From: Oscillospiraceae bacterium
Lineage (GTDB): Bacteria; Bacillota; Clostridia; Oscillospirales; Acutalibacteraceae
Assembly: GCA_015065845.1 (NCBI GenBank)
Contig: SVPQ01000008.1
Location: 1 to 64,000, forward strand
DNA: 64,000 nt
Direction of reading: 5' to 3'
The position numbers and the translations under genes are program-made. Below the pieces are notes generated by a model. It saw only the letters and a list, made by a program, of their open reading frames with translations, searched no databases and was not told the DNA's origin. Below, in pieces: positions 53,701-61,892 of this stretch (within the stretch, counting starts at the first letter, position 1; the number at the start of each line of letters is the position of its first letter).

Positions 53701-55289
53701 TCGCAACCATCAAATGCATAGTCTCCTATGCTTGTTACACTATCAGGAATTGTTACCGAAGTCAAACCTGTACAATATGAAAAAGCACTCTCTCCAATAC
53801 TAGTTACAGGTTTACCATTATATTCACTAGGAATGGTTAAATCTCCAACGAAAAAACTTTTAGCTCCACCAGTCAACATATAAGACTCGCCAGAAACATA
53901 ATCTTCAAAAGTAAAAAACGAATCTAAATTATCAAAATCCACCTCTTTAAAATCAAAGCCATTACTTATAGCATAGTTTTCAGCCGCTGAATTTTTCACA
54001 CCATAAATTTTAAACTGCGAATCTTTAACCTCGACTTCACCATATTCATCATACTCAAATTTATAACCTAAAGCATGTTCACCTATACTTGTTACAGATT
54101 CAGGTACCACTATTTCATTTAAATTATACGCGCCTAAAAACGCGTCATCCTGAATAATACTTACACCGTCACATATAATTATTGATTGTAGTAAATAACA
54201 GTCCTCAAAAGCAGATTCACCAATAATTTTTACACTACCGGGAATTGTTACACTTGTAAGGGATGAACAATCAGAAAATGCACCAACACCTATACTTGTA
54301 ACACTATCAGGTATTGTTACGCTTGTAAGTGAGGAGCAATAATAAAAAACACGATCACCTATGCTTGTAACACTATCAGGTATTACTACTGATTCTAAAT
54401 TTTTACTGGAGTGAAATGCATCTTCGGCTATTGTTTTTGTACCTGGTTTTATAATATAATCTCCTGAAATTTCAATGTTGGCAACTATCAGATGATTACC
54501 TATATAAAGCACATTATTATCCCAATTATTTATATTTTTATATAATACAGTACCATAAAATGCACCATCACCTATACTTGTAACACTATCAGGTATTGTT
54601 ACACTTGTAAGGGATGAACAACAATAAAATGCATTATCACCTATGCTTATAACACTATCAGGTATTGTTATATTCACAAGTGATTTACAATATATAAATG
54701 CACTATAACCTATACTCGTCACACTGTCCGGTATTCGATAACTTTCATTAGATTTACCTTTCGGATACAAAACAAGTTCAGTTTTTTCCGAATTAAATAA
54801 AACGCCATCAACAACTGAATATCTTTGATTGCTTTGGCTAACCTTCATCTCACTGAGTTTAAAACAATCAGAAAATATAGATGGATTTATTTCGTCTATA
54901 CTTTCAGGAACTGTTACAACTTCCAAGCCACTACATCCTTCAAATGCCTCATAATTAATGTATGACACACTATCAGGTATAACTATTGACGAAATATTAA
55001 CGCAATTATAAAAAGCTCCCTCACCTACTGGGATATCCTCCGGATCATCTGAAACTTCATATACTCCTGAAATACCAGTAACGGGAAGTCCGTTGTATTC
55101 ACCCGGAATAACTATTTCTCCACTGGCATTTTCATTGCAATCCACTACCGAATAACTTTTACAGTCCTCATTAAGTTCAAATGTCAAATCATCAACACTT
55201 GCCGCACTCGCCTCAATTGTCATTGGTGCAGACGCACATATTCCAACAGCAAAAACAAATGCTAAAATTAAACTTAAAACTTTTTTCAT
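50715..55289 (-). CDS. Giant BspA-type leucine-rich repeat surface protein
   Basis: A 1524-residue secreted protein. A signal peptide (1-29, ending ASA) is followed by more than 30 LRR_5 repeats of the form SVTIPDSVTSIGDGAFYGC in two blocks (about 35-640 and 650-1010). Next is a Cys-rich region with four repeats of about 45 residues, each with CxxC pairs (TCTESGTKTFTCSCGDSY, KCSVCGTVT, YCSVCKTTT, VCTVCYDAK; about 1020-1220). Three Fn3-like domains with Tyr-Lys-Val-Tyr-Arg motifs (about 1225-1524) end the protein. There is no sortase motif, so attachment is unclear. Start at 55289 with AGGAGG upstream. It has a consensus promoter and is divergent from an Xre regulator. Confidence 0.9.
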   Translation of the reverse strand: MKKVLSLILAFVFAVGICASAPMTIEASAASVDDLTFELNEDCKSYSVVDCNENASGEIVIPGEYNGLPVTGISGVYEVSDDPEDIPVGEGAFYNCVNISSIVIPDSVSYINYEAFEGCSGLEVVTVPESIDEINPSIFSDCFKLSEMKVSQSNQRYSVVDGVLFNSEKTELVLYPKGKSNESYRIPDSVTSIGYSAFIYCKSLVNITIPDSVISIGDNAFYCCSSLTSVTIPDSVTSIGDGAFYGTVLYKNINNWDNNVLYIGNHLIVANIEISGDYIIKPGTKTIAEDAFHSSKNLESVVIPDSVTSIGDRVFYYCSSLTSVTIPDSVTSIGVGAFSDCSSLTSVTIPGSVKIIGESAFEDCYLLQSIIICDGVSIIQDDAFLGAYNLNEIVVPESVTSIGEHALGYKFEYDEYGEVEVKDSQFKIYGVKNSAAENYAISNGFDFKEVDFDNLDSFFTFEDYVSGESYMLTGGAKSFFVGDLTIPSEYNGKPVTSIGESAFSYCTGLTSVTIPDSVTSIGDYAFDGCENLSSVIIPNSIEDIGDSAFYWTDLDSITIPGSVDYIGSHAFEESGLTTLKIEDGVSYIGDRAFYDCPGIVSVTIPESVNYIGDEVFGYYCYLDENYEEVYAKVSELEISGVKGSEAEYYATENGFTFIEHIHDFENNYCKECKGKLWEHEIFDEKLTMLEIYDYNGYDKNVVIPESIDGYKVVSLGSSTFAHNEMVETVMLPKTIKEVGDFSGESIKSIYVAEDNAYFKSVDGMLFTKDMSSLLQCPKGRSEAVVIPEGVQSIASDAFGNCRSLNSITIPDTVTSIGESAFYGTALYNDSSKWDNGVLYINNHLIDVKNSLSGEYTIKNGTKCIANVAFGYSGVTSVTIPDGVTSIGIGAFEWCGSLTNVTIPESVTSIGARAFSDCPLLVNVVLPECLTSIEYATFKNCSSLTNIVIPNGVTEIGEWAFVNCSSITDITIPDGTTIIDNEAFYGTSLKSITIPSSVTEIGYFAFGYRWISESYEAEKVEGFTIYGEKGTAAETYANENGFTFIEKVTHTHNHTSTVTKQPTCTESGTKTFTCSCGDSYTETIPATGHKDVTITGKAATCTATGLTDGKKCSVCGTVTKAQETIKAKGHTTSVINKKDATCTADGYTGDTYCSVCKTTTAKGSVIKTVGHKWNSGSVTTEPTCTTQGEKTYVCTVCYDAKSELISATGHKETVVGKKDATENEVGYTGDKVCSVCNKVIEKGEEIPKLSTTLATPVVTVKNSATGVKVTWKAIDGAESYKVYRKTYSTKTKKYGSWKTCGTVTKTSYVDVTAKSGTKYIYTVKAFNGDTKSGIKNSSSILFLAQPTVKIANNASGVKVSWNKITGATGYKVYRAEYKNGKWTGWKSVKTITKGSTVSWTDTKAKSGVKYKYTVKAVNGKTASTYKSSSSLLYLAQPKTTVKAVSNGVKVSWTQITGAASYKIYRSEYNTKTKKWSSWKGIKTAKSTSKSYTDKSAKKGVKYRYTVKAVNGKVASSYKASSSVKR

Positions 55290-55390
55290 ATTTCTTCCTC
55301 CTGAATTATAACTAGCATAATTACTGAACAACAGAAGAGAATATTATTAAAAATAATCTCCTCTATTGCCATAACCACACTTTAATTTGA

Positions 55391-55424
55391 ATTATAATAA
55401 AACTTTTGTAACTTGTCAAGTTAC
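55391..55424 (-). promoter_or_regulatory. Consensus promoter with palindromic operator, large LRR gene
   Basis: On the minus strand TTGACA (55419-55414), a 17-bp spacer and TATAAT (55396-55391), the best promoter in the window. The -35 lies inside a perfect palindrome GTAACTTG-T-CAAGTTAC (55408-55424). Read on the plus strand the palindrome gives TTGTCA, a possible -35 for the divergent Xre gene. Confidence 0.8.
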
Positions 55425-55498
55425 TTTTAACACTCTTAATGTTGTCGTAAAATAAGAAAATGTAAGTTATACTATTCTTAGATATACGAGGTGATTAA

Positions 55499-55732
55499 AT
55501 GCAAGAGCAAAATAAAAATGAATATAAACTTTTAGGCTTAAACATTGCGTATTATCGAAAAGCAAGAGGTTTGTCACAAAACGAATTAGCCGAAAAGGTC
55601 AATATAAGCAGAACTCACATGAGCAGAATTGAAACTGCTGAATGTGCTGTTTCTTTAGATGTTGTTTTTGACATTTGTCGCACTCTTAATATTTCAACAA
55701 AAGAGATTTTCGATTTCAGAGTAATCACCTGA
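55499..55732 (+). CDS. Xre-family HTH transcriptional regulator
   Basis: A 77-residue protein that is essentially one helix-turn-helix domain: GLNIAYYRKARGLSQNELAEKV and ISRTHMSRIETAE, then a short tail. Such small Xre proteins bind short palindromes as dimers. GAGGTGA lies 4 bases before the ATG. It is divergent from the giant LRR gene, whose promoter holds a 17-bp palindrome, so regulation of that gene and of itself is likely (inference). Confidence 0.88.
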   Translation: MQEQNKNEYKLLGLNIAYYRKARGLSQNELAEKVNISRTHMSRIETAECAVSLDVVFDICRTLNISTKEIFDFRVIT

Positions 55733-56229
55733 TGTAATAAAGCAAATTTAATAATTCTATAAAAAACTACATTCTATCATTTGTACCAATGGTCAGTAGT
55801 CAGGAATTAGGAACTAGGAACTAGGAAACAGGAAATAGGAAATAGATTATAAAATGCATTGCACTCGAATGGTTTATTGTAACATAAAAATAACTCCCAC
55901 TACTCGCGGGCGACCACAGGTCTGCCCCTACGATTGTGGGAGTTATTTTTTTGTTTCATTTAAAGTTTATTGTAAACTGAAAACGATAGAATATTTTGGT
56001 TTTTATTTACTTTACTAGCAACTAGCCAACTAGCCATACTAGCCACACTAGCAACTAAACTGACAACTGACTTACTAACAACTGACCACCGCACAAATGA
56101 TAGGATGATTTTTCTTTATCTGATATCTAATTCCTAGTTCCTGTTTCCTAATTCCTGACTACTGGCACAAATGAAAGAATGTAGTTTTATCTATACTTTA
56201 ATTCCGAATTCCGCATTACGCATTCCGAA
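55733..56229. repeat. Composite 7-mer/hairpin element C3 with terminal inverted repeats
   Basis: A 497-bp gap without a gene. The element spans 55765-56186 and ends in inverted repeats. The left begins AACTACATTCTATCATTTG and continues into AGGAATTAGGAACTAGGAAC 7-mers. The right ends in the reverse complement (GTTCCTAATTCC-type units, then CACAAATGAAAGAATGTAGTT). Inside are the core nested hairpin (55891-55945), ATAGAATATTTTGG and ACTAGCC-type 7-mers. TTCCGAATTCCGCATTACGC 7-mers then lead to the stop codon of the minus-strand ymxH-like gene. It is a shorter relative of C1 and C2. Confidence 0.88.
55891..55945. terminator. Core nested hairpin of element C3
   Basis: Outer stem TAACTCCCAC / GTGGGAGTTA; inner stem GGGCGACC / GGTCTGCCC with loop ACA. 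TTTTTTTG follows. Confidence 0.6.
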
Positions 56230-56496
56230 TTAATTAGAAAGTCCTCTCCCGCCTTTACGCACTAAAATTGTATCGTCACCTATTACTATAATATCTTTCC
56301 AGCAAATAGTAATTTCTTCGCCACGACCTAAAAATCCGCATACGCCGTGACCACAAAAGACAATTATGCTCACAAGACAGCCTGTGCAGGTATCTATTTC
56401 AACATCACTCACACATCCGAGTCTGCATCCGTCATCTACATTTATAACTTCTTTTGAACGCAAATCTGTAATTGAGCACTTCAAAGTAATCATCAC
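56230..56496 (-). CDS. YlmC/YmxH-family protein (PRC-barrel-like)
   Basis: An 88-residue protein matching the small YlmC/YmxH family linked to sporulation in Firmicutes: CSITDLRSKEVINVDDGCRLGCVSDVEID, then GHGVCGFLGRGEEITICWKDIIVIGDDTILV. The start is GTG at 56496, directly abutting the dinB TAG stop, or the adjacent ATG at 56493; neither has a separate Shine-Dalgarno, suggesting translational coupling. The TAA stop is followed at once by the TTCGGAATGCG 7-mer repeat. Confidence 0.82.
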   Translation of the reverse strand: MMITLKCSITDLRSKEVINVDDGCRLGCVSDVEIDTCTGCLVSIIVFCGHGVCGFLGRGEEITICWKDIIVIGDDTILVRKGGRGLSN

Positions 56497-57705
56497 CTAT
56501 ATACCAAAATTATTATCGATAAGTGAACATCTTTTTAGTTTGTCAAGTCCGTATTTTTTTCGTATTTTATCCCGTGCTTCTTCAAGTCGTTCTTCTTTTT
56601 CGTGTTTCTGATGTTCGTCTATATCAAAAAAAGAAACCTGACTGAACACAGAATATGAATCAAGAAGTTTTGTGCCTGTAATGCTTAATGCTCTTATAGG
56701 TTTTTCTTCCACATCCACATTTTCTTCTATGAGTTTTAATGCGGTTTCTGCTAAATCGTACGCTAAATCTGTCGGGGATTCAAGACTGCACGACCGCATT
56801 ATTGTTTTTAAAGAAGTATCTCTTATACCCACCTGTAACCCTGCACACGCCACGTCGTGTTTTCTCAGTCTTGCCGAAACTTTATCAGAAAGAAAGAAAA
56901 CACAGGTGCGTACATCTGCCCATGTTTTAAGGTCAGTTTTAAAAGTCATTCCGTTACCGATTGATTTATAAGCATCCCTGTACTGAAAATGATTAACCTT
57001 GCTATAATCGTAACCATTTGCATACTGAAAAATGACTTTACCCTGAACTCCTAAAAGATTTTCTAAAATACCTTCGCCAATTTCTGCAATATCGCCTATT
57101 GTATTTATGCCGACATTTTTTAATTTTACCGCCGCTTTTCTGCCAACAGTAAAAAGTTCGCCCGCAGGTAACGGATATAACAAATCTTTAAAATTTTCTT
57201 TTGTTATTACCGTTACCGCGTCAGGCTTTTTATAGTCGCTCCCCATTTTTGCGAAGATTTTATTAAAAGATACTCCCACAGATATTGTAACCCCAACTTC
57301 TTTTTTTATTACTTCCCTTAATTCATTCGCTATTTTTTCACCACTGCCAAAAAGATTTTGTGAACCGGTTACATCAAGCCAACATTCATCCATACCAAAA
57401 GGTTCTACTAAATCTGTATAACGACAGTAAATTTCGAATATTTTTTTAGAATACTCCCTATACTTTTCATAATGTGGTTTAACAAGCACAAGATTTTTAC
57501 ATTTAGCCTTTGCTTTCCATATAGGCTCCGCTGTCTCTACCCCGTATTTTTTTGCCTTTTCGTTTTTTGCTAAAATAATTCCGTGTCTGTACTCAGGGTC
57601 TCCACAAACTGCAAATGCATAATTATTAAGTTCTGGAAACATACTCGCTTCAACAGACGCAAAAAAATTATTGCAATCACAATGCAATATAACTTTCTCC
57701 ACCAC
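56497..57705 (-). CDS. dinB: DNA polymerase IV (Y family)
   Basis: A translesion polymerase of 402 residues. Palm motifs are HCDCNNFFASVEASM and GMDECWLDVTGS (catalytic Asp/Asp-Glu). VGVSFNKIFAKMGSDYKKPD and the little-finger domain follow. The C terminus lacks an obvious beta-clamp-binding peptide. The consensus promoter upstream carries LexA/DinR boxes in and next to it, so SOS control is expected. It is coupled to the ymxH-like gene. Confidence 0.92.
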   Translation of the reverse strand: MVEKVILHCDCNNFFASVEASMFPELNNYAFAVCGDPEYRHGIILAKNEKAKKYGVETAEPIWKAKAKCKNLVLVKPHYEKYREYSKKIFEIYCRYTDLVEPFGMDECWLDVTGSQNLFGSGEKIANELREVIKKEVGVTISVGVSFNKIFAKMGSDYKKPDAVTVITKENFKDLLYPLPAGELFTVGRKAAVKLKNVGINTIGDIAEIGEGILENLLGVQGKVIFQYANGYDYSKVNHFQYRDAYKSIGNGMTFKTDLKTWADVRTCVFFLSDKVSARLRKHDVACAGLQVGIRDTSLKTIMRSCSLESPTDLAYDLAETALKLIEENVDVEEKPIRALSITGTKLLDSYSVFSQVSFFDIDEHQKHEKEERLEEARDKIRKKYGLDKLKRCSLIDNNFGI

Positions 57706-57715
57706 TTACACCTGC

Positions 57716-57763
57716 CAAACATTTGTTTGTGGTTATTATAACAAAACATTTGTTCTGTGTAAA
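57716..57763 (-). promoter_or_regulatory. SOS-controlled promoter of dinB with two LexA boxes
   Basis: On the minus strand TTTACA (57763-57758), a 17-bp spacer and TATAAT (57740-57735). The spacer contains GAACAAATGTTT (57755-57744), matching the Gram-positive LexA/DinR box GAACNNNNGTTC with one change. A second site, CAAACAAATGTTTG (57729-57716), lies just downstream of the -10. Confidence 0.82.
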
Positions 57764-57803
57764 GTGGTTTTTATGAAAAAAATATTACATTTTTTCGTAA
57801 TCG

Positions 57804-57832
57804 TTTACATTTAAAGAAAATTATGGTTTAAT
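57804..57832 (+). promoter_or_regulatory. Promoter of the 711-residue membrane protein gene
   Basis: TTTACA, a 17-bp spacer and TTTAAT, about 30 bp upstream of the start codon. Confidence 0.6.
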
Positions 57833-57863
57833 ATACTATATTAAATATATTAAGGGGTAACCT

Positions 57864-59999
57864 ATGATTATACTTATGCTCTTTGGTGTTGTGATTTTTT
57901 CACTTCTCTCACTTTTAATTTATAAAAAAGCAAATAAAAATTTTAAAGACAACAAAAAACTAACGGCAATTCTTTTAAGTTTTTTAGTTTTGGCAGTTGG
58001 TCTTGAAGTAACTGTTTTCAATGTAAATTTTTATAACAACTTTAAAAATGAAGAAATCCCACTCAACCACTATCTTGAGTATTTTGAACTTAATAATAAA
58101 TATGTTTTAACTTATGAAAATAACACACTTTTCTTCCCCGAGATAGATGATAATATAAAAAATATTCATTTTGACATTGCAGATATAAACACAGAAAAAA
58201 ATATCACTGTAACAATTAAATTAAGTGATGATGGAAATCTTGTAACATACGAAACACCTGAAAGAAACATTTCACGGGATGTTAAAAAGAGCCACTATAT
58301 AAATATTCACCCTTACGGAAATGTTTCAGGAATGAGTGTTTCTTTTGATTTAGGTGAAAAAGATGTTATTACTTTAAATGGTATTTCTCTCAACACAAAA
58401 AGACCGTTCAGTTTTTCAATATTCAGAATTTTAATAGTTATTTTAGTTTGCGGTTTTGTTTATTTGTTTTCGGGTAAATCCGAACTTAACAAAATGAAAT
58501 TAAAAGACAACAAAGAAACTTATTCTGTTTTAGCAACATTCTTTATTTGTGTTTTAAGTGGTGTATTTGCTATATTAGCGGTAATAAATCCCTTGTTTTT
58601 AGGAATTGATATTACCAGTAACGGACTCGAATTTGTGCCACTTAATATGCAGAATCATAATATGTATGATGAACTCGCGTGTGCTATACTTGACGGTAAA
58701 ACTTATATTGATAATAACGATGTACCCGACTCGTTAAAAGAACTCTCTAACCCTTATGATACAACATTAAGAGCAATAAAATCCGAACAGACCGGTGACA
58801 AATACCGCTGGGATGTTGCTTACTTTAACGGTCATTACTATGTATATTTTGGTGTTGTACCACTAATTTTAATGTACTTACCATTCAGGGTAATAACCTC
58901 GTCACCATTCCCTACCGCAGTGGGAATAATAATATTCGCAATACTTTTCACAATCGGGGTTTATAAACTTATAACACTTATAGCAGAAAAGAAATTTAAA
59001 AATCTTACCGTAAGAGATGTACTTTTAATATTTATAACAACAGTAATTTCCTGCGGACTTATATTTTTAGTAAAACGACCTGACTTTTACTCTATACCTA
59101 TTATTACTGGTATGACTTTCTCAGTTTTCGGAATTTACAACTGGATTTATGGACTTTACAATGAAAAAAATCGTAATTTAAGATTTTTCATTGGTTCTTT
59201 ATGCATGGCACTTGTTGCAGGTTGCAGACCACAGATGTTACTTTTAACTTTCCTTGCTATTCCGTTATTCTTCAAAAAATATTTAACAGATAAAGAAATA
59301 AAAACGAAAAAAGGTATTCTTGAACTTGTTTTATTGTTATCGCCTTATGTAGTGGTTGCGGCGGGTCTTATGTATTATAATTTTATAAGATTTTCTTCAC
59401 CTTTTGACTTCGGCTCAAACTACCAGCTTACTACAAATGATGTTACAAATCGCGGAATGAATATGGGAAGAACAGGTCTTGGTTTTTTCACTTACTTGTT
59501 CCAGCCACCTGTATTTTCTGCCGAATTTCCATTTTTAGAAAAAGTGACAATAAGAACAAATTATGTCGGTAAAACAATTTATGAAAATTGTTTTGGTGGG
59601 CTTATAACATCCACGCCAATTTTATGGTTTATTGGTCTCTTGGGTAAAGCGAAAAACACTCTTAAAGAAAAGAAACTTTTAAGTTACACTATTCTTTTAA
59701 TTCTTTCAGGTTTTATACTCGTATTTTTCGACTCACAAGCAGGTGGACTTTTACAAAGATATATAAGTGACTTTGGTTTTATATTCTTCGGGGCGGTTAT
59801 ACTCATAATATTTGCACTTTATGAAAATGTAAAAACCGAAAACGAAAAAAGTCTTTTGGATAAATTAACATTCAGTTCATCATTTTTGAGTATTTTTTAC
59901 TCATTTGCACTTGCATTTTCTGTATCAGATGTTACAATAGATACTATGAATCCGGGACTGTTCACTTACCTTTCTGAAACTGTACAGTTCTGGCTCTAA
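57864..59999 (+). CDS. Large polytopic membrane protein of unknown function
   Basis: A 711-residue protein. Two N-terminal hydrophobic segments (about 2-19, 33-52) flank an extracytoplasmic beta-rich region (about 60-180). About ten further membrane segments follow, with a loop at about 255-330 that includes YDELACAILDGKTYIDN, YDTTLRAIKSEQ and YRWDVAYFNGHYYVYFGVVPL. The arrangement (short acidic first loop, many helices) resembles GT-C-type glycosyltransferases or O-antigen/teichoic-acid membrane enzymes, but I see no decisive motif. AAGGGG precedes the ATG. The DUF3048 lipoprotein follows by 36 bp. Confidence 0.7.
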   Translation: MIILMLFGVVIFSLLSLLIYKKANKNFKDNKKLTAILLSFLVLAVGLEVTVFNVNFYNNFKNEEIPLNHYLEYFELNNKYVLTYENNTLFFPEIDDNIKNIHFDIADINTEKNITVTIKLSDDGNLVTYETPERNISRDVKKSHYINIHPYGNVSGMSVSFDLGEKDVITLNGISLNTKRPFSFSIFRILIVILVCGFVYLFSGKSELNKMKLKDNKETYSVLATFFICVLSGVFAILAVINPLFLGIDITSNGLEFVPLNMQNHNMYDELACAILDGKTYIDNNDVPDSLKELSNPYDTTLRAIKSEQTGDKYRWDVAYFNGHYYVYFGVVPLILMYLPFRVITSSPFPTAVGIIIFAILFTIGVYKLITLIAEKKFKNLTVRDVLLIFITTVISCGLIFLVKRPDFYSIPIITGMTFSVFGIYNWIYGLYNEKNRNLRFFIGSLCMALVAGCRPQMLLLTFLAIPLFFKKYLTDKEIKTKKGILELVLLLSPYVVVAAGLMYYNFIRFSSPFDFGSNYQLTTNDVTNRGMNMGRTGLGFFTYLFQPPVFSAEFPFLEKVTIRTNYVGKTIYENCFGGLITSTPILWFIGLLGKAKNTLKEKKLLSYTILLILSGFILVFFDSQAGGLLQRYISDFGFIFFGAVILIIFALYENVKTENEKSLLDKLTFSSSFLSIFYSFALAFSVSDVTIDTMNPGLFTYLSETVQFWL

Positions 60000-60035
60000 A
60001 AACAAAACACAAAGCAAAGGGAAGAGAAAAAATTT

Positions 60036-61112
60036 ATGGCAAATTTCAAAAAATCTAATTTAATGAAAGTACTTTCATTAACATTCGCAATTATTTTAAC
60101 AGTTACTGCATTTACAGGTTGCGGTGGCAAAAAAGAAGAACCAACCACAACAACAGAACCTACAACAATTATTACAACCGAACCACCTGTTATTCACAGA
60201 AACCCATTAACCGGTGAGGGCGGTTATGACGAAGAACTTTTAGGCAACAGACCGGTTATGGTAGTTGTTGAAAATCACCCGCAGGCAAGACCACAATGGG
60301 GACTTACTTCATCAGATATCGTTTTTGAAATGGTTGCTGAGGGCGGCATTACAAGAATGATTTTAATGTATGCAGACAGTTCAAGACTCCCTGACAAAAT
60401 AGGCCCTGTAAGAAGTACAAGACACTACTTTTTAGATTTAGCCGAGGGTTATGACGCAATCTTTACACACTTCGGTCAGAGTACTTATGCAAAAACACAA
60501 CTTGCAAACCACGATATTGATAATATCAACGGTTATATTGATGGTAGTTATTTCTCTCGTGACAGGTCAAGAAATGTTGACTCTGAACACACTGCATACA
60601 CAACTAAAGAATGGGTTTTAAAAGCAATTGAAAATAAAGAATACAGAACAACTCTCAAAGATGGTTATGACAACGCTTTCAGTTTTAATACTGATGATAA
60701 CAGAGTTTTAGAAGATGGTTCTTGTGTTAGTGCAACAGTTTCATTTTCAAGTAGCTACACTTACACTTTAGATTACGATAAACAAGAAAATGTTTATTAC
60801 AGTTCACTCAATGGTAATCCGTTTATGAGCAGTGACGGAACACAACAGAACTTCCAGAACATTGTAATTCTTTACACCAATATTTCTGCAATTGCAGGTG
60901 ACACCAAAAACAGAGTTGACTTTGATTTAAGCGAAGGTCACGGTACTTATATTTCTAATGGTTCTTATGAATCAATAAAATGGGAAAAGGGCGACAGTAC
61001 CGATATGTTAAAACTCTTAGACAGCGAAGGCGAAGAGTTAAAACTCAACACAGGCAGAACTTACATTGCTATATGTGATGATAGCAGAGAAGCGAAGAAT
61101 GTTTTAGAATAA
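60036..61112 (+). CDS. DUF3048-domain lipoprotein (YerB-like)
   Basis: A 358-residue lipoprotein. The lipobox is AFTGC (Cys29), followed by a Thr/Glu-rich spacer (about 33-55). The DUF3048 domain follows with NRPVMVVVENHPQARPQWGL, SDIVFEMVAEGGITRMILMY, IGPVRSTRHYF and TRTY-like GRTYIAICDD. Bacillus YerB belongs to this family; its function is not established. AAGGGAAGAG lies before the ATG. Probably co-transcribed with the membrane protein upstream, and closed by a strong hairpin. Confidence 0.87.
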   Translation: MANFKKSNLMKVLSLTFAIILTVTAFTGCGGKKEEPTTTTEPTTIITTEPPVIHRNPLTGEGGYDEELLGNRPVMVVVENHPQARPQWGLTSSDIVFEMVAEGGITRMILMYADSSRLPDKIGPVRSTRHYFLDLAEGYDAIFTHFGQSTYAKTQLANHDIDNINGYIDGSYFSRDRSRNVDSEHTAYTTKEWVLKAIENKEYRTTLKDGYDNAFSFNTDDNRVLEDGSCVSATVSFSSSYTYTLDYDKQENVYYSSLNGNPFMSSDGTQQNFQNIVILYTNISAIAGDTKNRVDFDLSEGHGTYISNGSYESIKWEKGDSTDMLKLLDSEGEELKLNTGRTYIAICDDSREAKNVLE

Positions 61113-61117
61113 AATAA

Positions 61118-61157
61118 TTTTCACCCGCAAAGTGCCAAAACACTTTGCGGGTGAAAA
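61118..61157 (+). terminator. 17-bp perfect hairpin after the DUF3048 gene
   Basis: TTTTCACCCGCAAAGTG and its exact complement, loop CCAAAA, 5 bases after the stop. The next bases are CTTAATC, so there is no T-tract. Confidence 0.75.
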
Positions 61158-61160
61158 CTT

Positions 61161-61208
61161 AATCTTACGAAATCTTAATTTGATTTTGTATCTTCTCTAT
61201 GGTATCAT
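61161..61208 (+). promoter_or_regulatory. Response-regulator promoter with direct-repeat operator
   Basis: TTGATT (61180-61185), a 17-bp spacer and TATCAT (61203-61208). Directly upstream is AATCTTA-CGA-AATCTTA (61161-61177), two copies with a 10-bp period, the usual layout of an OmpR-family activator site. The same AATCTTACGAAA word recurs before the transporter genes at 62821. Confidence 0.7.
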
Positions 61209-61234
61209 TTAGAGTAAGTAAAGGTGGTAATGTA

Positions 61235-61891
61235 ATGTCAGCAAAAATACTTTTGGTTGAAGACGATATATTTCTTCGTGACGGAATAAAGGAAGCATTA
61301 AAAAAAGAGGGGTATTCTGTATTCACTGCAGAGGATTGTAAAACTGCAAAAGCAGAGTTTGTAAAAGAAAACCCTGACCTTTTAATTTTAGATGTTATGC
61401 TCCCTGATGGCAATGGGTTTGACCTTTGCACACTTTTCAGGTCACTTAATAAGAATGTGCCAATTCTTTTCTTAACTGCTTGTGATGATGAAGTCCAGAT
61501 TGTCCGTGGACTTGACTCTGGTGCAGACGATTATGTTACTAAGCCATTTAAATTACTCGAGTTGCTTTCAAGAATAAGAGCAATTTTAAGACGAAGTAAT
61601 AACACAATTCTTAATTCAAGTGACATTACAATAGATATAAGCAATATGACTGTAAAATGTAAAGGTCAGACTGTTTTTGTAACGCCTATTGAATTTCAGA
61701 TTCTTTCTACACTTGTCCGTAACAATGGTGTTATAGTTACAAGAAGTGTGCTTTTAGAAAATATATGGGACAGTGACGGAGCGTTTATTGATGACAACAC
61801 ACTCTCAGTTCATATAAGCAGACTTCGTGAAAAAATTGGCGCAGAGCATATTAAAACAGTTCGTGGTATCGGCTACAGATGGGAGAATTAA
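61235..61891 (+). CDS. OmpR-family response regulator
   Basis: A 218-residue regulator. The receiver domain has the acidic pocket EDD, phospho-acceptor LILDVMLPDGNG and KPFKLLELLSRIRAI. The C-terminal winged helix shows VTPIEFQILSTLV, IWDSDGAFIDDNTLSVHISRLREKI and VRGIGYRWEN. ATG at 61235 has AAGGTGG upstream; an in-frame start at 61199 overlaps the promoter. The histidine kinase gene begins 1 bp after the stop. Confidence 0.93.
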   Translation: MSAKILLVEDDIFLRDGIKEALKKEGYSVFTAEDCKTAKAEFVKENPDLLILDVMLPDGNGFDLCTLFRSLNKNVPILFLTACDDEVQIVRGLDSGADDYVTKPFKLLELLSRIRAILRRSNNTILNSSDITIDISNMTVKCKGQTVFVTPIEFQILSTLVRNNGVIVTRSVLLENIWDSDGAFIDDNTLSVHISRLREKIGAEHIKTVRGIGYRWEN

Positions 61892-61892
61892 A

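Noticed and set aside
25782-56229. Insertion sequences in the repeat-filled gaps
   Set aside because: No transposase or fragment of one was seen in any of the elements.
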